Positions 1-5,179 of a stretch of 10,049 bases of DNA are shown piece by piece. Within the stretch, counting starts at the first letter, position 1; every line of letters starts with the position of its first letter. Source of the stretch: Baffinella frigidus (taxonomy: Eukaryota; Cryptophyceae; Cryptomonadales; Baffinellaceae); the NCBI GenBank assembly GCA_026770585.1, contig MU646955.1:62801-72849 (forward strand), read 5' to 3'. The position numbers were made by a program, and so were the translations under genes. The notes beneath the pieces were generated by a model. The model saw only the letters and a program-made list of their open reading frames with translations, searched no databases and was not told the origin of the DNA.

Positions 1-120
1 GAACCCTGAACCCTGAACCCTACACCCTAGACCCTGAACCCTGAACCCTGAACCCTGAACCCTGAACCCTGAACCCTGAACCCTGAACCCTGAACCCTGA
101 ACCCTGAAACTTGAACCCTG
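1..120. repeat. CCCTGAA telomere-like heptamer array
   Basis: About 15 near-perfect tandem copies of the heptamer CCCTGAA, with a few CCCTACA and CCCTAGA variants near the start. It is a one-base variant of the CCCTAAA telomere unit. It reaches the first base of the window, so its true left edge is unknown. It lies directly upstream of a pyrimidine tract and CAG at 168-190 that looks like a 3' splice site, so it may be intronic rather than a chromosome end. Confidence 0.9.
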
Positions 121-190
121 AAGCTTTGATAACGCTCTCTCGTGTGACCCCTGAAGCATTCATAACGCTCCCTCCCTCTCTCGCTGGCAG

Positions 191-660
191 GCGGTGCGGC
201 AGCGCGGACCCTCGCGCGCGGGCGGGGAGGACATCTCCGACGACGACTCCTCCTCCGGTACCCCCGAAACCCAAATCCTTTAGGTCCTTTAGGTCCTTTA
301 TAAATCCTGAACCCTAAACCCTAAACCCTAAACCCTATACCCTCAACACTAAACACTAAACACTAAACACTAAACACTAAACACTAAACCTTGAACCATA
401 AACCTTGAACCCAGCCCTCCATCCCAAATCCCTAAACCCAAACCTTCATCCCCAAACCCTAAACCCTTAACCCAACTCTCCATCCTCAACCCCCAATCCC
501 CACACCCCAAACCCCACACCCCAAACCCCACACCCTGAACCCCACGCCCCTCGCCGCAGACAACGACGGCGGGGACCGCCCAGCAGGCGCAGTCAGCATG
601 TCAAACAAGACGAAGACCATCGCCCTCGCCTGGCTCCGCAACGTCCGGCGGCGCGGCTAG
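191..660 (+). CDS. Candidate 3' terminal exons of a split gene (partial, function unknown)
   Basis: Two GC-rich islands join in frame across a repeat-filled gap. Exon 191-257 follows a pyrimidine tract ending GGCAG; exon 560-660 follows CCCTCGCCGCAG. Reading 191-257 in frame and splicing a GT at 258 to the AG at 559 gives 55 codons ending at TAG 658-660. The peptide has an acidic and serine stretch (GEDISDDDSSSDNDGG) and a basic C-terminus (WLRNVRRRG), a low-complexity tail typical of eukaryotic proteins. Frame continuity across the junction, the codon restored there (G+AC gives Asp), and the contrast with AT-richer flanks support it. No domain is recognisable. The donor GTACCC is weak, and the upstream exons lie outside the window or in unread repeats. 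The islands are seen; the splicing is inferred. Confidence 0.45.
258..559 (+). other. Candidate intron made mostly of telomere-like repeats
   Basis: Starts GTACCC and ends CGCCGCAG. Inside are three TCCTTTAGG-type repeats (274-297), then CCCTAAA units (306-340), CACTAAA units (345-388) and degenerate CCCAAACC-type units to about 545. The heptamer changes in blocks rather than randomly, which suggests local expansion of successive variants. The C-rich strand is the sense strand of the candidate gene. Intron status depends on the exon interpretation of the flanking islands. Confidence 0.4.
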
Positions 661-886
661 AGCACGTTAAGGACCTCAAGGACCCGAAAGGCGCCGCTTA
701 GAGTCTAGGACGGGCCCGCCTCGGGGTGTGAGACGCGGCTAGAGCGCGCGGGGCCGCTGAGAGTCGGTGTAGAAACGCTCTACACTCTGTAAATTGGGCG
801 GGCCTTAGGGCCACGCAGTGAATACCACCTACTACTTGTGAGGCGCTGGGTTAATACAATCGGTGCGTACGCAAACACGGGTGTCC
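661..886. other. Gene-free spacer, possible 3' flank with small hairpin
   Basis: No convincing coding potential. It carries repeated CGCGGCTAGAGC-like words (652-663 and 734-745, with weaker CCGCTTAGAG and CCGCTGAGAG versions) and a 7-bp stem, GTGTAGA 767-773 with TCTACAC 779-785. A TGTAA word at 788-792, the polyadenylation signal of green algae, lies just after the hairpin, but this pentamer is common by chance and the lineage is unknown. Confidence 0.4.
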
Positions 887-1016
887 TACAGGGGTACCTC
901 GCTCATAAGAAACCGCCCCCCCCTAGGACCCTACAGTACATGTGTAGGCGTATGCCTAGGGTCCTAGGGTGGTCCTAGGGGGGGTGGCGGTTTCTTATGA
1001 GCGAGGTACCCCTGTA
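887..1016. mobile_element. MITE family 1, copy A (TA-flanked)
   Basis: Non-autonomous DNA-transposon-like element with about 29-bp perfect terminal inverted repeats beginning CAGGGGTACCTCGCTCAT, followed by C-run/CCTAGGACC and its complement, so nearly the whole element folds into one hairpin. TA dinucleotides bound both ends (887-888, 1015-1016), as expected for Tc1/mariner-type insertion. No coding capacity. Its right TA is also the left TA of the next element. Confidence 0.9.
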
Positions 1017-1168
1017 GCTCTGTCCCACTTCGATTTCGTCTCCCCATCAATTCGCCCCCCCAAAAAAAACTCGCGTAAATTTCATGGGGGGGGGTCAAAA
1101 TTCAGCTGATAAATTTGGGGGGGGGGGGCGAATTGATGGGGAAACGAAATCGAAGTGAAACAGAGCTA
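1015..1168. mobile_element. MITE family 3 (TA-flanked, single copy here)
   Basis: Terminal inverted repeats of about 45 bp beginning GCTCTGTCCCACTTCGAT (1017 onward) match the complement of the right end (to 1166) with about three mismatches. TA bounds both ends (1015-1016, 1167-1168). The centre holds long homopolymers: C7 and A8 at 1055-1070, G9 near 1085-1094 and a G12 run near 1119-1129. Sequence is unrelated to family 1 apart from the shared TA. Confidence 0.85.
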
Positions 1169-1223
1169 GTTGTCCCACACGCCAGCGCAATCCCGCAATA
1201 GCCAGACACCTGTAGGTCCTGTC

Positions 1224-1271
1224 GGTTCTTCGAGCTCCGAACATAGGCGCCTGACCCTCCCGTGGAAAGGC
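1224..1271 (+). repeat. Dispersed ~54-bp repeat, copy 1 (diverged)
   Basis: Begins GGTTCTTCGAGCTCC, continues ACATAGGCG and ends near a GAAAGGC word. Related copies are at 2389-2442 and 3377-3430, which are closer to each other than to this one. All three are preceded by an AGGTCCT or TCCTTTAGG-like word. No coding function is evident; it could be an end fragment of an older element. Confidence 0.65.
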
Positions 1272-1285
1272 CCGGCAGAACCGTC
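1250..1285 (+). repeat. Direct repeat flanking MITE copy B (left)
   Basis: A 36-bp segment starting CCTGACCCTCCCGTGGAAAG is repeated at 1526-1560 with a few differences. The pair brackets MITE copy B. It is far too long for the TA duplication of the element, so it predates the insertion or records a local duplication. Confidence 0.7.
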
Positions 1286-1517
1286 TACAGGGGTACCTCG
1301 CTCACAAGAAACCGCCCCCCCCCCTAGGACCACCATAGGCACCCCCCTCCCCCACCCCTTGCTGCCCTCCTCCCCCCTCCCCCCACCACAAAAAACGTCT
1401 TTTTGCAGTAGTGAATTCATTATTTTTTTCATTTTCGTGTGAGACATAGCCGCTAGGCACATGGCTACTGTAGGGTCCTAGGAGGGGGCGCTTTCTTATG
1501 AGCGAGGTACCCCTGTA
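1286..1517. mobile_element. MITE family 1, copy B (with ~110-bp extra interior)
   Basis: TA-bounded (1286-1287, 1516-1517) with family 1 termini; the left arm has CTCACAAG and the right arm GGCGCTTTCTTATGAG as small variants. At 232 bp it is about 110 bp longer than other copies. The extra interior is a C/T-rich tract (1337-1387), A- and T-runs and a CATTTTCGTGTGAGACATAG stretch not found in other copies, so it is either an insertion or a different internal subtype. Confidence 0.85.
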
Positions 1518-1525
1518 GCCGGATA

Positions 1526-1560
1526 CCTGACCCTTCCGTGAAAGGCACGGCAGAACCGTC
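1526..1560 (+). repeat. Direct repeat flanking MITE copy B (right)
   Basis: Right partner of the 1250-1285 segment; both end in the word GGCAGAACCGTC. Confidence 0.7.
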
Positions 1561-1589
1561 GTGGGGGTGGTTTTACCGGTATTGATACG

Positions 1590-1700
1590 TATCCCTCAAG
1601 TGGCCATTAGGCTCATACGCCCTACATGTACCGTAGGGCGCTAGGACCTGCCTAGGACCTCTTGGGGGTCGAATTCGACCCCCTGGCCACCTAAGGGATA
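1590..1700 (+). mobile_element. MITE family 2, copy 1
   Basis: TA-bounded element (1590-1591, 1699-1700) with imperfect termini TATCCCTCAAGTGGC and GGCCACCTAAGGGATA in inverse orientation. The left half reads GGCTCATACGCCCTA then TAGGACCTGCCTAGGACC. The right half carries a perfect 20-bp palindrome, GGGGGTCGAATTCGACCCCC (about 1665-1684), directly before the right terminus. No coding capacity. Confidence 0.88.
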
Positions 1701-1806
1701 CCCCTGAAGAGGCGAGCGAGTAGGCCCATACGCTCTACGGTAGGGCCCTAGGACCTGCCTAGGGCGAGTTAGGGTGAATATTCACACTCTGGGCACTGAA
1801 GGGACG
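1699..1806 (+). mobile_element. MITE family 2, copy 2 (decayed, abuts copy 1)
   Basis: Begins TACCCCTGAAGAGGCGAG, where intact copies have TATCCCTTAAGTGG, then AGTAGGCCCATACGCTCTACGG and the shared TAGGGCCCTAGGACCTGCCTAGG. In the palindrome position it has GTGAATATTCAC, and it ends GGGCACTGAAGGGA with the last bases lost to mutation. It appears to share the TA at 1699-1700 with copy 1. It best matches the reverse complement of the 7733-7836 copy. Confidence 0.7.
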
Positions 1807-1836
1807 CGGGTTGTCCCAAAGAGGAAGGCGCTCACA

Positions 1837-2174
1837 TACCCACACAGCGGACTTCGAAGGGATTTCTGAATAGCCCCTAAGCGACAAGACCTCCACCAGC
1901 CCTCACGGTTTGCACAAATGGAAAATTACGTACCAGTTTTAAAACTCAAAACACCTTGCTTTTGGGGTTTTAAAAATAACTGACGCCGGAATCCGGCGGT
2001 CTTCAAGGGCATTACGTGCCGCCAAATTCGATCATTTGTGCAAACCGTGAGGGCTGGTGGCTGGGACCCTACGGTAGGCAAGCCGTAGGGACATAGGGGG
2101 GTTCCTACGGATAAGGTAACGGAAACTCGGGCATTTCCTGCCCAAAAATCCCTTCGTAGCCCGCTGTGTGGCTA
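1837..2174. mobile_element. Family 4 inverted-repeat element with inner inverted repeat
   Basis: Outer arms 1839-1868 and 2143-2172 are complementary at 26 of 30 positions and are bounded by TA (1837-1838, 2173-2174). An inner pair of perfect 28-bp arms (1893-1920 and 2033-2060, starting CCACCAGCCCTCACGG) encloses an AT-richer core containing the small hairpin GCCGGAATCCGGC near 1985-1997. A third stem, CCCTACGG 2067-2074 with CCGTAGGG 2083-2090, lies between the inner and outer right arms. The structure suggests one element nested in another or a multi-stem element. Its right TA is also the left TA of a family 1 copy. Confidence 0.7.
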
Positions 2175-2293
2175 CAGGGGTACCACGCTCATAAGAAACG
2201 TTCACCCTCCTATGATCACCATAGGGCCCTAGGCATAGGCCCACTGCAGGGTCCTAGGGGGGGGCGGTTTCTTATGAGCGAGGTACCCCTGTA
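2173..2293. mobile_element. MITE family 1, copy C
   Basis: TA-bounded (2173-2174, 2292-2293). The right arm is intact; the left arm has drifted (GGTACCACGCTC, and GAAACGTTCACCCTC instead of the C-run), so the hairpin is weaker than in other copies. The core has CATAGGGCCCTAGGCATAGG. Confidence 0.88.
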
Positions 2294-2388
2294 GATCTTT
2301 AGTCAAACCAGCACCAAAACAAACGAAGCATCGCCATCAAAAGCTGGACCCAACTGACGTTCTAGCGCTGCCTCCTTTAGATCCTTTA

Positions 2389-2442
2389 GGTTCTTCGAGC
2401 TCCCAACATAGGCGGACACCGGAACTTGATCTGTAGAAAGGC
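2389..2442 (+). repeat. Dispersed ~54-bp repeat, copy 2
   Basis: GGTTCTTCGAGCTCCCAACA, then TAGGCGGACACC, GAACTTG and CTGTAGAAAGGC. It differs from the copy at 3377-3430 at only a few positions. Confidence 0.8.
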
Positions 2443-2447
2443 ACGCG

Positions 2448-2500
2448 GGTTGACCGAATGTTCTCAAGTTGACATGCTGGGTTTGCGGTACAAATCCGTC
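2448..2500 (+). repeat. 53-bp direct repeat, copy 1
   Basis: Starts GGTTGACCGAATGTTCTC and runs to AAATCCGTC. The partner at 2625-2677 has three mismatches, and the offset is 177 bases (a multiple of three). It is followed by two copies of TTTGGTGC. The reading frame through both copies runs on into a MITE, so coding is doubtful. Confidence 0.85.
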
Positions 2501-2624
2501 TTTGGTGCTTTGGTGCTTTGTATTACACTCACATCGAAGACCACACCCGCCTCACTCTTGAGGGGACGGACACAATCTACGGATGAGCTCCCCGACCCGA
2601 CCCATTTAGGCCATGACCGACGCA

Positions 2625-2677
2625 GGTTGACCGACTGTTCTCAAGTTGACATGCTGGGTCTGCGGTACAAATCAGTC
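2625..2677 (+). repeat. 53-bp direct repeat, copy 2
   Basis: Partner of 2448-2500, starting GGTTGACCGACTGTTCTC. The 124 bases between the copies are not obviously repeated elsewhere in the window. Confidence 0.85.
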
Positions 2678-2779
2678 AACTTTTGGAGCGGGAAAGAGCC
2701 CGGGGTCACCAAACTGGTGAGCCCAAATAAGCCTGAGACAGATTGCCCCATGGGGTGCCACCCGTTAGAGGATGCGACT

Positions 2780-3025
2780 TATCCCTTACAGGGGTACCTC
2801 GCTCATAAGAAACCGCCCCCCCCCTAGGACCCTACAGTAGGGCCCTACTGTAGGGTCCTAGGGGGGGGGCGGCCCTACTGTAGGGTCCTAGGGGGGGGGC
2901 GGTTTCTTATGAGCGAGGTACCCCTGTAAGTGGCCAGTAGGCTCATACGCCCTAAAGTAGGGCCCTAGGACCTGCCTAGGACCTCTTGGCAGTCAGATTT
3001 GACTGCCTGGCCACTTGAGGGCATA
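2780..3025 (+). mobile_element. MITE family 2, copy 3, split by a family 1 insertion
   Basis: The left terminus TATCCCTTA (2780-2788) and the continuation TAAGTGGCCAGTAGG (2927 onward) are parts of one family 2 end, separated by a complete family 1 element. The rest matches copy 1: GCTCATACGCCCTA, CTAGGACCTGCCTAGGACCTC. The palindrome here is GGCAGTCA-GATT-TGACTGCC (2986-3005), followed by the terminus GGCCACTTGAGGGCATA with one extra base. It ends at TA 3024-3025. Confidence 0.88.
2787..2928. mobile_element. MITE family 1, copy D (inserted in a family 2 copy)
   Basis: TA-bounded (2787-2788, 2927-2928) with intact arms. The right half carries a tandem duplication of a ~30-base segment, GGCCCTACTGTAGGGTCC plus the following G-run, so it is about 20 bp longer than its relatives. 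Removing the element and one TA restores a standard family 2 end, which establishes the TA target duplication. Confidence 0.92.
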
Positions 3026-3230
3026 CGAGCTCGTAGAGGGGAAGGGAGGCTTTCGCGTGTACGAAGTGGAGCGGGTCTTTCCAGAAAGCGGGCTTCAGGT
3101 CCTCTTGGTCCTTGAGGCCTACGAGCTCGTAAGAAAGGATTTTCGGCCCAGATCGGGCCGACTTTCCGTGACCTTGTCCGTAGGAACCCCCCTATGTCTC
3201 TACGGGCGGCCTACCGTAGGGTCCTACCGG
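3026..3230. other. Spacer with TACGAGCTCGTA palindromes
   Basis: Gene-free as far as can be seen. The 12-bp perfect palindrome TACGAGCTCGTA occurs at 3024-3035 and 3120-3131. A CGGCCC/GGGCCG stem lies at about 3145-3161. No protein family is recognisable. Confidence 0.6.
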
Positions 3231-3352
3231 TACAGGGGTACCTCGCTCATAAGAAACCGACCCCCCCGTAGGACCCTACAGTAGGCATATGCCTAGGGCC
3301 GTGGGTGGTCCTAGGGGGCGGGGGCGGTTTCTTATGGGCGAGGTACCCCTGT
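3231..3352. mobile_element. MITE family 1, copy E
   Basis: Left TA at 3231-3232; the right boundary has mutated to TG at 3352-3353. Arms are otherwise typical apart from GAAACCGACCC on the left and TTATGGGCGAGG on the right. It inserted in a region already rich in CTACCGTAGGG-type words. Confidence 0.88.
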
Positions 3353-3376
3353 GTGTCTGTACCTTGAGGTCCTTAA

Positions 3377-3430
3377 GGTTCTTCGAGCTCCCAACATAGG
3401 CGGACACCAGAACTTGTTCTGTAGAAAGGC
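3377..3430 (+). repeat. Dispersed ~54-bp repeat, copy 3
   Basis: Near-identical to 2389-2442 and begins 24 bases after MITE copy E. Preceded by GAGGTCCTTAA, as the other copies are preceded by similar words. Confidence 0.8.
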
Positions 3431-3537
3431 CGTGCTGCGGGTGGCCCACGACTCGTACCGCAGGGTCATACAGGTACGAGGTCTCTGTGGGTATCCAGGC
3501 TCTAAGGGCATCTAAGGACGCAAGGTTATGAGGCACA
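3431..3537. other. Spacer, nothing recognised
   Basis: About 100 bases without repeats, hairpins or convincing coding sequence. Confidence 0.5.
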
Positions 3538-3847
3538 GTCTCGTCGCTTAGCTTCGTACGAGGGCTTTTGTCAGAAGAGGGAGGATTCCCCTGTGGTAAA
3601 GACGGGAGAGGGCGGCAGGGAGAATCGACTGCGTGACTGGTGTGTCGGACACAACAACTATAATTTCTTTATACTTTTGTACTGACGTCTCGTCCTATCA
3701 CGTCCGATGTCATTTCCCCATCAGATACCTCGACGGGCCAGACCTTGTTGCTAGTGTCACGACAGCGGATCTCCGTGGTGAGCCCCGCCAATTACCTCGG
3801 CTCCGCCAATTAAGGTGCTACCTACACCACTGTGGCCCATCCAAAAT

Positions 3848-3882
3848 GGAAAAAACATGGCGCGAAGCGCCATGTTTTTTCC
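3848..3882. repeat. Perfect 16-bp hairpin with 3-base loop and flanking A/T runs
   Basis: GGAAAAAACATGGCGC (3848-3863), loop GAA, and the exact complement (3867-3882). It resembles a bacterial intrinsic terminator in shape, but the sequence around it is eukaryotic-looking, so no terminator is claimed. Either strand could form a very stable RNA or cruciform stem. Confidence 0.85.
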
Positions 3883-3884
3883 TT

Positions 3885-3924
3885 CCGGGCCGGAGGCCCG
3901 GCCGCCGGGGCCGGAGGCCCGGCT
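3885..3924. repeat. Tandem GGCCGGAGGCCCGG palindromic repeat
   Basis: Two tandem copies of GGCCGGAGGCCCGGC separated by a few bases, each able to form a GGGCC/GGCCC stem with a GGA loop. Very GC-rich island directly after the perfect hairpin. Confidence 0.8.
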
Positions 3925-4063
3925 GAGGGAGGAGCTTTAATTGTAGGGTCGCGTCAATTGTCGCGTCCAGTTACAATCACATGTAGAGTCACGCGGAAGC
4001 CACTTTCCCTGCTTCCCTGTTCTGTCCGTCAGCATGTAGTAAATCCCTCTTCTGACAAAAGCC

Positions 4064-4620
4064 CCTTCGTACGAGGTCTTGTCGCTTATTTCACCCCGTC
4101 GTGCGAGGTCTTGTCGCGTATGCCTCGTACGAGTCGTGCGAAGCTTCGTACATGTACCGGTACCGGTACTATGATACCCGGGACGCTCGTACGAAGCTTC
4201 GTACGAGCTCGTACGACCAAGGGGATTTTTCCTAAAGATTCCCCCAGGGGATTTTTTCTAAAAAATCCCCTTGGTACCGGGGTACGAAGCTTCGTAGGAG
4301 GTCCTACGCCTCGTAGGATCGACCCTACGACGCTACGAGACGAGGCTTCGTACGTACCGGTACGACCTCGTACGAGCCTCGTACGAAGGTTCTCGTACGA
4401 CCTCGGTCCTTCAGCTCCTTTATTAAAATGCTCCCAACTTGGCCCAACGACGCGCCTTTCCGTAGAAACCCACGAATGGAACCTCTTTTTTTTCTTCATA
4501 CGAGCTCGTACGAGCTCGTACTGTTGTACTCGGTGATATGACTCTGGGTACGAGTGACTCTCTAGAGCATCTTTCTGCTCTCGCGGGTCGCCTCCCTACG
4601 AGCTCGTACGAGGCTCGTAG
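4064..4620. repeat. Palindrome-dense TCGTACGA region
   Basis: Contains the perfect palindromes TCGTACGAAGCTTCGTACGA (4187-4206), TCGTACGAGCTCGTACGA (4199-4216, overlapping the first), TACGAAGCTTCGTA (4283-4296), two overlapping TACGAGCTCGTA (4499-4510, 4509-4520) and another at 4597-4608, plus several GTACCGGTAC words (4156-4168, 4355-4364). A nested stem, CCAAGGGGATTTTT (4217-4230) with its complement (4261-4274), sits in the middle, with an inner GGGGATTTTTT arm at 4247. The tandem words CGTACGAGGTCTTGTCGC and CGTGCGAGGTCTTGTCGC start at 4068 and 4098. Long reading frames here merely read through palindromes. Confidence 0.85.
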
Positions 4621-4632
4621 CCCTGGACAAGA

Positions 4633-4896
4633 CCTTCAAAACGGGGATGTCTACAGATTTCTTCCCCGATTGACTTTACAAGTGATTTTACCGCGGCCGA
4701 ACATTCTCTCTTCGAAACGATTGACTTTCGATTGCGGTTTTTCCGTTTCTCGGGCAATTGTACGAGATGTCGCCCGAAATCAGGCAGCCTGCGGCGCAAA
4801 AAAATAGATAAACACACTTGAAAAGTCAATCGGGAAGAAATGGTTTCTTCCCGAGTTGGGAGCTGTAGAACCGCTCCCAACTCGGGAAGAAACCAT
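4633..4896. repeat. Duplicated inverted-repeat unit, copy 1
   Basis: Starts CCTTCAAAACG. At 4659 an inverted-repeat arm (TTCTTCCCCGATTGACTTTA) pairs with the complement at 4815-4839, enclosing a ~130-base core containing CCGCGGCCGAACATTC and GAGATGTCGCCCGAAATC. A second hairpin with perfect 24-bp arms (4840-4863, 4873-4896; ATGGTTTCTTCCCGAG...) and a 9-base loop TGTAGAACC follows at once. No TA boundary was identified. Non-coding: differences from copy 2 are mostly amino-acid-changing in the frame that stays open. Confidence 0.85.
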
Positions 4897-4903
4897 CAAT
4901 CCC

Positions 4904-5179
4904 CCTTCAAAACGACCGGAAGGATGACGTGGTCACGAGACCTCGTTCTTCCCCGATTGACTTTACAAGTGATTTTACCGCGGCCGAACATTCTCTCTTC
5001 GGACCGATTGACTTTCGATTGCGGGTTTTACGTTTCTCGGGCACTTGTACGAGATGTCGCCCGAAATCGGGCAGCCTGCGGCGCAAAAAGCCAGATAAAA
5101 ACACTTGTAAAGTCAATCGGGAAGAAATGGTTTCTTCCCGAGTTGGCAGCTGTAGAACCGCTCCTCGGGAAGAAACCAT
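4904..5179. repeat. Duplicated inverted-repeat unit, copy 2
   Basis: Same organisation: CCTTCAAAACG at 4904, arm at 4946, complementary arm near 5102-5126, then the hairpin 5127-5142 with 5164-5179. The hairpin's right arm lacks the CCAACT segment present in copy 1, so only 16 bp pair cleanly. The two copies are offset by 271-287 bases and form a tandem duplication. Confidence 0.85.

Larger units (their letters stand above)
3538..4088. mobile_element. Old inverted-repeat element with near-identical 13-bp flanks
   Basis: The left arm around 3551-3583 (GCTTCGTACGA, GGGCTTTTGTCAGAAGAGGGA) is the inverse of 4044-4075 (TCCCTCTTCTGACAAAAGCC, then CTTCGTACGAG). Weaker complementarity continues inward over roughly 90 bases, for example GGCAGGG and GCGTGACT in both arms. 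Outside the arms lie GTCTCGTCGCTTA (3538-3550) and GTCTTGTCGCTTA (4076-4088), 12 of 13 identical, which could be a target-site duplication. Long arms and a 9-13 bp duplication would fit a Mutator-like non-autonomous element. A related CGTGCGAGGTCTTGTCGCG word at 4098-4115 weakens that reading. The interior has no transposase. Confidence 0.55.

Noticed and set aside
887-1016. Family 1 elements as introners (intron-generating elements)
   Set aside because: All copies lie in gene-free sequence here, and no exon junction flanks any of them; transcript data would be needed to revive the idea.
2426-2827. 133-codon plus-strand frame as a gene
   Set aside because: Begins in a dispersed repeat and ends by reading into MITE termini (LAHKKPPPP); only the internal repeat is kept as a finding.
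3848-3882. Bacterial rho-independent terminator
   Set aside because: The shape fits, but the window is eukaryotic (telomere-like repeats, eukaryotic-type phosphodiesterase, MITEs) and no gene ends nearby.
3832-4536. 234-codon plus-strand frame
   Set aside because: Crosses the perfect hairpin, the GC palindromes and the palindrome field; the peptide repeats SYVPVRPRTS-like words that only translate the palindromes.
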